Shown here piece by piece: positions 50,101 to 57,748 of a DNA stretch of 64,000 nucleotides (position 1 is its first letter; every line of letters begins with the position of its first letter). Source of the DNA: Methylomonas montana (GTDB lineage: Bacteria > Pseudomonadota > Gammaproteobacteria > Methylococcales > Methylomonadaceae); contig NZ_CP129884.1 of the NCBI RefSeq assembly GCF_030490285.1, positions 310,001-374,000 of the forward strand, read 5' to 3'. The notes under the pieces are model-generated. The model was not told where the DNA came from. It ran no database searches and was given only the letters and a program-made list of their open reading frames with translations. The translations under genes and the position numbers were made by a program.

Positions 50101-51629
50101 TGACCAACACCGCGACCGGAGTCATCAATAACGGCGCGGCAAGCCAAAATAACACCGACCTCGTCAACCAAGGCCAAATCACCGGCACTGTCACCGCCGC
50201 ACGAAACCTGCTCAACAGCGGTACTATCAACGGCGATGCCGATGCCGATATGAGCTTGAACAACAGCGGCATGATAGACGGCGACGCGACGGCCGGCGCC
50301 AGTTTGTTTAATAGCGGGACGATCACCGGCGATACCAGTGCCGGTACAGTTTTGATTAATGACGGCACTATCGATGCAAATGCGGTCGGCGGGCTTAGTT
50401 TGGCTAATAGCGGCAGCATCGGCATAAATGCCAGCGCCGGTACGGACTTGACCAACTCAGGCAGCATTGGCGGCAATGCGGAAGCAATCGCCGGCAGTTT
50501 GACCAACAACGCCGGTACCATTGCCGGCGATGCCTCCGCTGCTTACGATTTGGTTAATACCGGTAGTATTAACGGTAACGTAACGGCCAATCATGACCTG
50601 AACAATGCCGGACGCATCACGGGCCATGTCACGGTAGGAAACGATCTGGAAAACTCGGGCTTTATCGACGGCAGTGTTATGCGATTCGCGCTGAGCTTAT
50701 TTGCCAGCGATGCCGTGATCGGCGACATAGTCGCCGGGCATAACATCAGCAATCTGGCTGGCGGCAGCATGACGGGCAATGTGATCACCGGTTGGGATCT
50801 TAGCAATGCCGGCACGATCAACGGTAATGTGAGGGCGGAGAACAATATCAATAACAGCGGCGTGATTAACGGCAACTTGACGGCGACCAGCGGTGATATC
50901 GACATCTCCGGCCAAGTCGTCAATGCCGACAGATTGGAGGCTGGCAACACTATAAGGGTGTCGGGTTCGATATATGGTTCGCTTGTCGATGGTCTGACCT
51001 TGTTAGCCAAGGAGTTAAGGATTGCCTCCGGCAACATCTATAGCCCTTCGTTTATGACGATGGGTTCGGAAACACAGACTATGCAAATCTTTTTTATCGG
51101 CGGCGGCGGTGCGCTGTGGGCGCACGGCGATATTGGTACCAAGGAAGCCGTTTATTATCTGATGCCGGAAGGTCCCGACTACGGTAATTTGGTGGGGAGC
51201 GAAACCGGGAAGCTTTGGGTCTTGCCGGACAATTTAAAGGCTATTCGCGCAAACCCGCTTAATCTGGGTTACACCTCGCTCGATGAGTCGAATCAATCTT
51301 CATGGTCCGCGATGTCCGGTGCCAATTTTTATATCAATGGTTTTCAAAGCGACCAGCCCGGTAATCTGATTAATGTCGATATATCCATTGTGGCTAAGCC
51401 GGTCGAACTGCCGGTGGTGCCGCCGGATCCTTGCGGCAGCGGTAGTACCTTGGAGGTAAAACACAGCAATGGCGTGATACTGGCTTTTGCGGATTTGCTG
51501 TCTTTTTCTGTTCTTCGAAAGTCGGAACAAGAGGGGAATGCGAATCAAGCGGTAAATTTGGCGATGTTCGATCCTCAGGCATTGGGCTTGGTGAGTTATT
51601 CGGCAAAAATTTCTTGCGATAAGGCTTGA
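47103..51629 (+). CDS. TpsA: large two-partner-secretion exoprotein/adhesin with tandem repeats
   Basis: A 1,508-residue filamentous-haemagglutinin-like protein starting at GTG with AAAGGTG upstream. After a signal-like region comes a TPS secretion domain (about residues 35-160; NFWFFNPQGVVFGQGA). From residue 277 there are eight almost identical 95-residue repeats, then about 250 residues of degenerate NSGxIxGxVxA beta-helix repeats, and a C-terminal part with two cysteines (1444 and 1505, three residues from the end). It begins 28 nt after the T6SS kinase stop and overlaps tpsB by one base. Likely a secreted or surface-attached beta-helix; no toxin domain is seen. Confidence 0.9.
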   Translation: MIFKFKEKAVFRWAVCAVLAPYSLESLSDSQIIVDNTLRTGSDLSQATGNTVTIDGKTEGAAAGNNLFFSFSKFNLTDITDTALFDCTTGPNCNGTISNVIARVNDVDGQSTINGKLGFTNNLGSANFWFFNPQGVVFGQGAVVDVPAEFHVGNATQLNFASGGPFNLATNDVSTLTANPTSFGFTGSTGTVQLNGGTITAAGQVEIVGTQLVVSQTNTFNAQAASTLDVEISANGDLSNSGTIVSNGGGTVLVVAGNDLTNTGSITGNVTAARNLLNDGTITGSATATSGSLTNNAGKTISVNATAGTTLSNSGTIGGTATANTGGSLSNVTSLTNTATGIINNGAESQNNTDLVNQGQITGTVTAARNLLNDGTITGSATATSGSLTNNAGKTISVNATAGTSLSNSGTIGGTATANTGGSLSNVTSLTNTATGIINNGAESQNNTDLVNQGQITGTVTAARNLLNDGTITGSATATSGSLTNNAGKTISVNATAGTSLSNSGTIGGTATANTGGSLSNVTSLTNTATGIINNGAESQNNTDLVNQGQITGTVTAARNLLNDGTITGSATATSGSLTNNAGKTISVNATAGTSLSNSGTIGGTATANTGGSLSNVTSLTNTATGIINNGAESQNNTDLVNQGQITGTVTAARNLLNDGTITGSATATSGSLTNNIGKTISANASAGTTLSNSGTIGGTATANTSGSLSNVTSLTNTATGVINNGAASQNNTDLVNQGQITGTVTAARNLLNDGTITGSATATSGSLTNNIGKTISANASAGTTLSNSGTIGGTATANTGGSLSNVTSLTNTATGIINNGAESQNNTDLVNQGQITGTVTAARNLLNDGTITGSATATSGSLTNNAGKTISVNATAGTSLSNSGTIGGTATANTGGSLSNVTSLTNTATGIINNGAESQNNTDLVNQGQITGTVTAARNLLNDGTITGSATATSGSLTNNIGKTISANASAGTTLSNSGTIGGTATANTSGSLSNVTSLTNTATGVINNGAASQNNTDLVNQGQITGTVTAARNLLNSGTINGDADADMSLNNSGMIDGDATAGASLFNSGTITGDTSAGTVLINDGTIDANAVGGLSLANSGSIGINASAGTDLTNSGSIGGNAEAIAGSLTNNAGTIAGDASAAYDLVNTGSINGNVTANHDLNNAGRITGHVTVGNDLENSGFIDGSVMRFALSLFASDAVIGDIVAGHNISNLAGGSMTGNVITGWDLSNAGTINGNVRAENNINNSGVINGNLTATSGDIDISGQVVNADRLEAGNTIRVSGSIYGSLVDGLTLLAKELRIASGNIYSPSFMTMGSETQTMQIFFIGGGGALWAHGDIGTKEAVYYLMPEGPDYGNLVGSETGKLWVLPDNLKAIRANPLNLGYTSLDESNQSSWSAMSGANFYINGFQSDQPGNLINVDISIVAKPVELPVVPPDPCGSGSTLEVKHSNGVILAFADLLSFSVLRKSEQEGNANQAVNLAMFDPQALGLVSYSAKISCDKA
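47931..50210 (+). repeat. eight tandem 285-bp repeats inside tpsA
   Basis: The motif ctcaacgacg recurs at 47931, 48216, 48501, 48786, 49071, 49356, 49641 and 49926, and as ctcaacagcg at 50211: an exact 285-bp (95-codon) period. Units fall into type A (NAGKTISVNATAGT ... GIINNGAES) and type B (NIGKTISANASAGT ... GVINNGAAS), in the order A A A A B B/A A B. Near-identity at DNA level implies recent duplication or gene conversion, and assembly may have mis-set the copy number. Confidence 0.97.
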
Positions 51630-53404
51630 TGATTAGAAAATACATAAAACGTTTACGTCCACGTCGAAGCGGCGGGGCTTTTTCGGCAAAACTTCGGAAT
51701 ATTAATCGGACTCTATTGGTATTTGCGTTATGCGGCGCGATCTGGCAAAGCGGCTATGCCGCCGATGTGCCGGTTATCAGCAACGATCCGACGCGCGCAC
51801 AGCAGTATCGCTCATTGCCGCAAGACGATGCCGAGCAGCGGCAGGCGCCGGGCTTTGTGTTGCCGGTTGTTCCCGAACAAGGTGAATTGGTGCGGCAGGG
51901 CGGGAATGTCGAGCTAAAGAGGGTGGTCTTCGAAGGTAATACCGTTTTTAGCGCTGAGGAACTGGATGGGTTAAGCAGTGAATTTTTAAATCGCAAGTTG
52001 GCTGCCGCCGATTTGGAAACCTTACGGCGTAAGGTGAGCCAATATTATATTGATCATGGCTACGTCAATTCGGGGGCGGTGCTGGTCAGTCAGTCGCTAG
52101 CCGAAGGTATTTTGCGGCTGAAAATTATCGAAGGACGCTTGGTCGAGGTCAGGCAGGCCGGACTGGAACGGCTACCGGAAGATTATCTGCGCGATCGACT
52201 GATCGCCGGTAGCGGCGAGCCATTAAATGCCGCCAATCTGCAGGATAGCTATCGACAATTGCTGGCCGATCCACTGATCCAGCAATTGAATGGCAGGCTG
52301 CTGCCGGGTTCGCGTCCCGGCGAAGCGGTGTTGGATTTGCAGGTAACCCGAGGCAGGCCATATCAGCTTTACCTGGGCGCCGACGATTATCAGACGCCTT
52401 CGGTGGGCGCTTATACCGGCCGTATCGGCGGTTGGGTCGATAATCTGTTAACCTTTGGTGAGCGTATCGATGCCCATTTCATCGCCAATGGCGGTGCATT
52501 GGGCTACAACACCGGGATCAGCGTGCCGGTGACGGCCCATGATACCCGCGTCAGCTTTCGTTACAGCGATACCTCCAGCACTATTGTCGAAGCGCCGCTC
52601 GATACCTTGAATATTACCAATCGTATCGTTGGTTTCGATGGCGGCATCAGTCATCCGATATATAGAACTTTTGCCGACGATGTGACCCTGGGGCTGAATT
52701 TCGTGGTTCGACAAAACCGAACGCAGCTGGCTGGCGAGTGCTTGCCGGTCTCCGGTCTGGGAATAGCGGGTTGCGAGACTCAGGCCAGCGTGTTGCGGAT
52801 GACGCAGCGCTTTTCGCATCGGGGCGAGCAGCGCAGCCTGGTTTTTTGGTCTACTTTCAATGATGGATTGGATTTATTCGGCGCGACGACCAATCAACCC
52901 GGTTTGCAAAGCGGCGAGTTTTTTAGCTGGCTGGGACAGAGCTTGTTTTCCGAAAAACTTTTGGATAACGGCACGGCTTTAACGATCAAGGCCAGTATTC
53001 AATTGGCCGATTCGCCGTTGTTGAATTTGGAGCGTTACGCCTTGGGCGGTGCTTACACGGTGCGAGGGTACCGCGAAAATACGTATGTGCGAGATAACGG
53101 TTTTAACACCAGCGTCGAAATCAAATATCCCTTGTACGGCGGGAATGACGGCGAAAAAAACAGCTTGTATCTGGTGCCTTTTCTGGATTACGGCGGTGTT
53201 TGGGATAACGCTACGGCCGTTACCGCCAAGCAGCCCACTCATTATTTGTATTCGACCGGCATAGGTCTTAATTGGCAATATAAGCAATTAAGTGCGGAAT
53301 TCTATTGGGCTCACGCATTCACACCGCCCCAAAGTCGAGTGCTTACCAGTCGCAGTATTCAGGACGACGGTATTCATTTTCGGGTCAACCTGAATCTCTT
53401 TTAA
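51629..53404 (+). CDS. TpsB: two-partner-secretion outer-membrane transporter (ShlB/FhaC/HecB family)
   Basis: A 591-residue Omp85-family transporter. Signal peptide (to about residue 46), a POTRA_2 domain (about 90-165; VVFEGNTVFSAEEL ... YYIDHGYVNSGAVL), a second POTRA-like segment, and a C-terminal 16-strand barrel ending HFRVNLNLF with terminal Phe. GGAYTVRGYRENTYVRDNGF near residue 473 carries the VRGY motif of the L6 loop. The ATG overlaps the tpsA stop (TGATG), the tightest coupling possible between exoprotein and transporter. It should export the upstream TpsA. Confidence 0.95.
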   Translation: MIRKYIKRLRPRRSGGAFSAKLRNINRTLLVFALCGAIWQSGYAADVPVISNDPTRAQQYRSLPQDDAEQRQAPGFVLPVVPEQGELVRQGGNVELKRVVFEGNTVFSAEELDGLSSEFLNRKLAAADLETLRRKVSQYYIDHGYVNSGAVLVSQSLAEGILRLKIIEGRLVEVRQAGLERLPEDYLRDRLIAGSGEPLNAANLQDSYRQLLADPLIQQLNGRLLPGSRPGEAVLDLQVTRGRPYQLYLGADDYQTPSVGAYTGRIGGWVDNLLTFGERIDAHFIANGGALGYNTGISVPVTAHDTRVSFRYSDTSSTIVEAPLDTLNITNRIVGFDGGISHPIYRTFADDVTLGLNFVVRQNRTQLAGECLPVSGLGIAGCETQASVLRMTQRFSHRGEQRSLVFWSTFNDGLDLFGATTNQPGLQSGEFFSWLGQSLFSEKLLDNGTALTIKASIQLADSPLLNLERYALGGAYTVRGYRENTYVRDNGFNTSVEIKYPLYGGNDGEKNSLYLVPFLDYGGVWDNATAVTAKQPTHYLYSTGIGLNWQYKQLSAEFYWAHAFTPPQSRVLTSRSIQDDGIHFRVNLNLF

Positions 53405-53791
53405 ATGAACTATGTTGAAGATGTTGGCGATAACGTTAAGTAGACTGGATGATAACCGGCCCAAGCAGGGTGTCGGCATTTGCCAAATATCGTACCTAAT
53501 ACGATATGTCGTGCCGACTTGGCGTGGCGATGGCGGTTAACGTGAGCATCAAACTAGCGTGAAATAAAAATAAATCATTTTAAAACAGGTTGTTACGATA
53601 TTTTTTTGGCGTTTTTGCCGGGTGGCACATTTGTTGGAATAGATAAACTAGCAAAGAAGACGTACACGTCGAGGTGGGAATAGGTATCGATCGATTCGTA
53701 TTACGCTAAAGCCTTGGCAAACGCGTTTGAATTTATCGTCTTGCCTCAAGAGCATAAAAATAAGCAACCGCTGCCAGATACATTAAATCCG
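53405..53791. other. gap between tpsB and the CHAT gene
   Basis: About 390 nt without a credible gene; the only large gap in the T6SS/TPS array. It contains a long imperfect inverted repeat (53472-53518) and an AT-rich stretch with possible promoter elements, but no clear sigma70 pair. Confidence 0.6.
53472..53518. repeat. long inverted repeat downstream of tpsB
   Basis: GTCGGCA (53472-53478) pairs with TGCCGAC (53512-53518), and inside it ATATCGTA (53487-53494) pairs with TACGATAT (53500-53507) around a 5-nt loop. There is no T run, so it is not a classical terminator; mRNA-stabilising, REP-like or protein-binding roles are possible. Confidence 0.65.
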
Positions 53792-56107
53792 ATGAAATCG
53801 AATAGGTCCAATTTGAAGCGAAATGAGGAAAAGCGACTAGACTGGAGGAGCTTGCTATTAGTCACCCTGGCTGTCGCTGCCCAGCCGGCATACGGCGCAG
53901 ATGAGGTAGCGAATTCGGCGGCAATGACCGATGTTAAAGTGTGGATTCAGCAGGGCGAATCGTTACGCGAAAAAGGGGAGTTGATTTTGGCACAGCAGCA
54001 GTTCGATGTGGCGTTGAGGCTTGCCGAGCAAGTCGCCTCTCCGGATGCGATCGATTATGCTGCAGCAGAAGCGGCTTCAGGGTACAACTTATTTTTGCTG
54101 AACCGGAAGGACATCGCCGAGAAGCAACTGAGAGATGCGTATCAAAGGACGGCGCAGGGGCCGAAGTATTTGCACGTGTTAATCGGCCAATATCTGGCGG
54201 CCTTAGATATTTCCTTGGGAGAGATCGAGCAGGCTTTAGCGCATATCGAGCAGGCATTGGCGTTAGCGAAGGAGGCGAACGAGAAAGCCTTGGAACTGAG
54301 CCTGGAATTGATGCGGGATAGTGTTTCCGATGCGGACGTCAGTGTTAAATCGGCCCGGTTGCTGGCGCTGGCGGGCAGAATCGACAGTTTGCCCGACAAT
54401 CAGATTAAAGCGCAATTACAGCTTAAATTGGCGCAAAGCGTGCTCGGCTTGGATGTTGACTGGCTGGATGGCGGCAATGTTTCCGAACTAAGTGCGGTTT
54501 GCTATAACGCGTTAGCAAATACCGTTACTTTTGCCGAACGAGGTGGCTTGCAACGGTTGCAGGCCGAAGCATTAAGCGCTTTGGCTCGCCTATATCGGTT
54601 GCAGGGACGGACACAGGAGGCGCTAATATTGACGGAACGGGTAATCGCTATTTGCAACCAGAATAAATTCGTCGAGTTACTGGCGCCCATGGAAGCGCAA
54701 CAGGGCGATTTACTGCAATTGCAAGGCGATCACGTTAACGCGTTGCGCGCCTATACTCGGGCAGTGGACGATTTGTTAGCCATCCGTGCCGATCTGCCCA
54801 TTGCGTTACCGGACGGCAAAATGTCGATCGATGCCTTGATCGATCCGATTCATCGCAATTATGTGGATTTGTTGCTGCGGACTGCGGGAGACAATTCGGC
54901 AGAGCAATCGCAGTTAACCTTGCTCAAAGCTATCGAGAGCATGGAAGCGATAAAAAAAGCGGATATGGAGGATTTCTTTCTGGGTCGTTGCGCGATCGGA
55001 ACGCAAAACAAGACTACCTGGCAATCGAAAACCTACCCCGACGCGGTCATCGTTTATCCGATTTTGTTAAAAAATCGTATCGAATTACTCGTCAAAAACG
55101 GCGCGGAAATTTATCGAAGAACGGTTGATGTTGATGAGGCAAAAGTCAAAGAGCAAGCGGCTAATCTAACCAAGGCCTTGCATGCTGGTAAGGATTACCG
55201 AAACGCCTCCAAACAACTTTATCAATGGTTATATCAGCCTATTAAGCAGGAGGTGGACTCGACGCACGCTCGGACACTCATCTATGTCCCCGACCGGTCG
55301 TTACGCGCAGTGCCATTTTCCGCATTGCACGACGGCAAACAGTTCATGGTCGAGCAGTATGCGATTGTGACATTGCCGGGCTTGACGTTTCAGGATTTGA
55401 ACAAGCAAAGGCAGGGCGAAAAAAATATTCGGACATTGGTGGCAGGTCTCAGCAAGCCGGATGGCTCGTCCATCGATAGGCTGCCTGGAAATGTGCTTGA
55501 AAGATTGCTCGGTAAAGGCGGGGATAAAACGATTGATCGTACAGCATTGATCAAAGAATTAAGCCTGCCTAATGTTGAGCAAGAAATCGAATCGGTTGCT
55601 CCCCCCAAAAGCAGCACTACGCTGCTGAATAACCGGTTTACTGCGGCGGCATTGAAATCGGATATTGCGACGGGCGACTATGCTAAAGTCCATATTGCCT
55701 CCCACGGTTACTTTGGGAAAAACGCCAAGGAAAGTTTCGTGATGGCCTACGATCAAAATCTAAATTTGTTGGATTTTGAAAGCAGTTTGGGGGCGAATCA
55801 GTTAAGGCAAGAGCCCATCGATTTGCTGACCTTAAGTGCCTGCGAAACCGCCGAGGGCGACGACCGAATGTTGTTGGGGTTTAGCGGCCTGGCGGTTAAA
55901 AGCAATGTATTAAGCGCCGTGGGTAGTTTGTGGTCTATCAACGATCAAGGTGCGATGGAATTCATGCGCTTGTTTTACCAAGGGATGGATCAATCTCTGA
56001 ATAAAGCCGAAGCGATGCGGCAGGCGCAAGTGGCAATGATTAAGTCGAAGCAATTTCGGCATCCGTTTTTTTGGGCACCTTTTATATTGATTGGTAGCTG
56101 GCAATAA
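53792..56107 (+). CDS. exported TPR-CHAT (caspase-like) protease associated with the TPS module
   Basis: A 771-residue protein: a signal peptide with a long n-region (hydrophobic core LLLVTLAVAAQ, cleavage after AYG), TPR-like helical repeats (about residues 50-350), and a C-terminal CHAT domain (about 470-771). The predicted catalytic dyad is intact: His638 in ASHGYF and Cys684 in LSACETA. CHAT proteins often accompany TpsA/TpsB genes. The start is uncertain: ATG 53792 is chosen because it gives a sensible signal peptide; TTG 53714 would add 26 residues; neither has a good ribosome site. It stops 24 nt before tssA. Confidence 0.88.
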   Translation: MKSNRSNLKRNEEKRLDWRSLLLVTLAVAAQPAYGADEVANSAAMTDVKVWIQQGESLREKGELILAQQQFDVALRLAEQVASPDAIDYAAAEAASGYNLFLLNRKDIAEKQLRDAYQRTAQGPKYLHVLIGQYLAALDISLGEIEQALAHIEQALALAKEANEKALELSLELMRDSVSDADVSVKSARLLALAGRIDSLPDNQIKAQLQLKLAQSVLGLDVDWLDGGNVSELSAVCYNALANTVTFAERGGLQRLQAEALSALARLYRLQGRTQEALILTERVIAICNQNKFVELLAPMEAQQGDLLQLQGDHVNALRAYTRAVDDLLAIRADLPIALPDGKMSIDALIDPIHRNYVDLLLRTAGDNSAEQSQLTLLKAIESMEAIKKADMEDFFLGRCAIGTQNKTTWQSKTYPDAVIVYPILLKNRIELLVKNGAEIYRRTVDVDEAKVKEQAANLTKALHAGKDYRNASKQLYQWLYQPIKQEVDSTHARTLIYVPDRSLRAVPFSALHDGKQFMVEQYAIVTLPGLTFQDLNKQRQGEKNIRTLVAGLSKPDGSSIDRLPGNVLERLLGKGGDKTIDRTALIKELSLPNVEQEIESVAPPKSSTTLLNNRFTAAALKSDIATGDYAKVHIASHGYFGKNAKESFVMAYDQNLNLLDFESSLGANQLRQEPIDLLTLSACETAEGDDRMLLGFSGLAVKSNVLSAVGSLWSINDQGAMEFMRLFYQGMDQSLNKAEAMRQAQVAMIKSKQFRHPFFWAPFILIGSWQ

Positions 56108-56131
56108 TTTGTAACGATTATGGGGTTTGAC

Positions 56132-57163
56132 ATGGCCGATTTATCCGGATTGTTAGATGAAATTAGCGCTGATAGTCCTTGCGGCGAGAATCTGGAATAC
56201 GATAGCGCTCGAGTGGCGTTGGATACCAATATTCAAGGTACGCCGGAAAATCAATTTACCGGTGAAAAGGCTCAGCCGCCCAATTGGCGCGACATTGAAA
56301 AACAAGCTATTTCGCTGTTGCAAAAAAGCAAGGATTTGCAGGTTGTTTTGTATTTGATCCGGGCCGAAGCCAATCTGGGCGGGATAGTCGGATTCAGAGA
56401 CGGGGTGGATTTACTGGAGCATTCCCTGGTCAACTATTGGGACTCGATTCATCCGCGGCTGGATCCGGACGACGGTTTGGATCCCACGCTCAGGGTCAAT
56501 ATTTTGGAGGAACTGAACAGCTTTGAGTTGGTGTTGCGGCCCCTGAGTTTGGCGATGCTGGTCGAGTCGAAGAGCTTGGGCCGCTTTTGTCTGCGCGATA
56601 TTCAATATGCGACGGATAAAGTGGATGTGCCGGCTGGCGTGATTAAGCCCGAAATTAGTGTCGTTAGAGCCGCATTTCTGGATGTCGACGCGGAAACCCT
56701 GAATGCAAGCTATCGGGCGATTGTGGACAGTATTGACAGCATCCAGCGCATAGACGATTTGATTAACCAGAAAGTCGGTATCGGACAAGGCGCCGATTTG
56801 TCGCAGACGAAATCCTTACTCAAAGAAATTCGCGCCGTCGTCGAACAATTTGCCGGCGAACGTTTGGCCGGCGAAGCCGCGCCGGCGGAGTTGGAGCCCG
56901 ACGGCGAAGAAGCGTCAGGGTCAGGCGTAAGTGCCGCGGCGAGGCCGCAACTGGCCGGCGCCATTCAGAGCCGGCATGAGGTGCTGAAGGCGCTGGATAT
57001 GTTGTGCAAGTATTATGCTGAATACGAGCCGTCCAGCCCCGTGCCTATATTGCTGCGCCGGGCGAAGTATCTGGCGACGGCCGACTTCATGGACATTATC
57101 CAGAATCTAGTGCCCGATGCGATTTCTCAAATAGATGCTATAAAAGGACCAGACCTGAATTGA
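56132..57163 (+). CDS. tssA: T6SS protein TssA (ImpA family)
   Basis: A 344-residue protein with the ImpA N-terminal domain (LLDEISADSPCGENLEYD at the start; NYWDSIHPRLDPDDGLDPTLRVN near residue 95). TssA caps the growing sheath and primes assembly. The C-terminal part (IQSRHEVLKALDMLCKYYAEYEPSSPVPILLRRAKYL) is of the short ImpA type. ATG 56132 matches the family start; ATG 56120 is the alternative. It resumes the T6SS genes after the TPS module. Confidence 0.93.
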   Translation: MADLSGLLDEISADSPCGENLEYDSARVALDTNIQGTPENQFTGEKAQPPNWRDIEKQAISLLQKSKDLQVVLYLIRAEANLGGIVGFRDGVDLLEHSLVNYWDSIHPRLDPDDGLDPTLRVNILEELNSFELVLRPLSLAMLVESKSLGRFCLRDIQYATDKVDVPAGVIKPEISVVRAAFLDVDAETLNASYRAIVDSIDSIQRIDDLINQKVGIGQGADLSQTKSLLKEIRAVVEQFAGERLAGEAAPAELEPDGEEASGSGVSAAARPQLAGAIQSRHEVLKALDMLCKYYAEYEPSSPVPILLRRAKYLATADFMDIIQNLVPDAISQIDAIKGPDLN

Positions 57164-57208
57164 AAACAGTTTTTTGGTCGTCATCATTAATTTCAAGCGG
57201 AGAATAAA

Positions 57209-57745
57209 ATGGCTGAAAGTAGTCAGAAATTTATACAGCGCAATCGGGCCCCCAGGGTTCAGATTGAATACGATGTTGAAGTCTACGGTTCCGACAAAAA
57301 GGTCCAGTTGCCATTCGTGATGGGTGTGCTGTCCGACTTGTCCGGCAAACCCAGCGAGCCTTTACCCCCGATAGCGGATCGGAAATTGCTCGAAATTGAT
57401 GTCGATAATTTTAATGAACGATTGAAGTCGATGAAACCGAGAGCGGCTTTTCAAGTATCCAATACGCTGACCGGCGAAGGCAATCTGAACGTCGATATTA
57501 CCTTCGAGAGCATGGACGATTTTTCGCCGGCGGCGGTCGCCAAAAAAGTGGCCGGTCTGGACAAAGTGTTGGAGGCCAGAACCCAGTTATCCAACTTGAT
57601 TACTTATATGGATGGCAAGACCGGCGCGGAAGAGTTGATTACCAAGCTGATCAACGACCCAGCCTTATTGCAGACACTGGCCTCTTCGGCGAAACCGGCC
57701 GACGCTAAAACCAGTGGTGAAACTTCTGAAGGAAGCGGGGAGTAA
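57209..57745 (+). CDS. tssB: T6SS contractile sheath small subunit TssB
   Basis: A 178-residue sheath protein (VipA/ImpB). RVQIEYDVEVYGSDKKVQLPFVMGVLSDLSG near the N-terminus and FNERLKSMKPR are family-typical. AAGCGGAG precedes the ATG by 8 nt. It lies 3 nt before tssC, with which it forms the contractile tube. Confidence 0.97.
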   Translation: MAESSQKFIQRNRAPRVQIEYDVEVYGSDKKVQLPFVMGVLSDLSGKPSEPLPPIADRKLLEIDVDNFNERLKSMKPRAAFQVSNTLTGEGNLNVDITFESMDDFSPAAVAKKVAGLDKVLEARTQLSNLITYMDGKTGAEELITKLINDPALLQTLASSAKPADAKTSGETSEGSGE

Positions 57746-57748
57746 CAC

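Noticed and set aside
47859-50177. Second long antisense open frame (772 codons) opposite tpsA
   Set aside because: Same repeat artefact in another frame; Gly/Ala/Arg/Val-rich monotony, no ribosome site and confined to the repeats.
47931-50210. Tandem repeats as a possible CRISPR array
   Set aside because: Units are 285 bp, contiguous, in frame and coding, without spacers.
47552-50521. Long antisense open frame (989 codons) opposite tpsA
   Set aside because: It exists because the 285-bp repeat is a multiple of three and lacks stop codons on that strand. The product is a monotonous hydrophobic repeat with no homology, and tpsA has a TPS domain, ribosome site and partner gene.
53714-53791. 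Upstream TTG start for the CHAT protein
   Set aside because: It would put 26 polar residues ahead of the export signal and has no ribosome site; kept only as an alternative.
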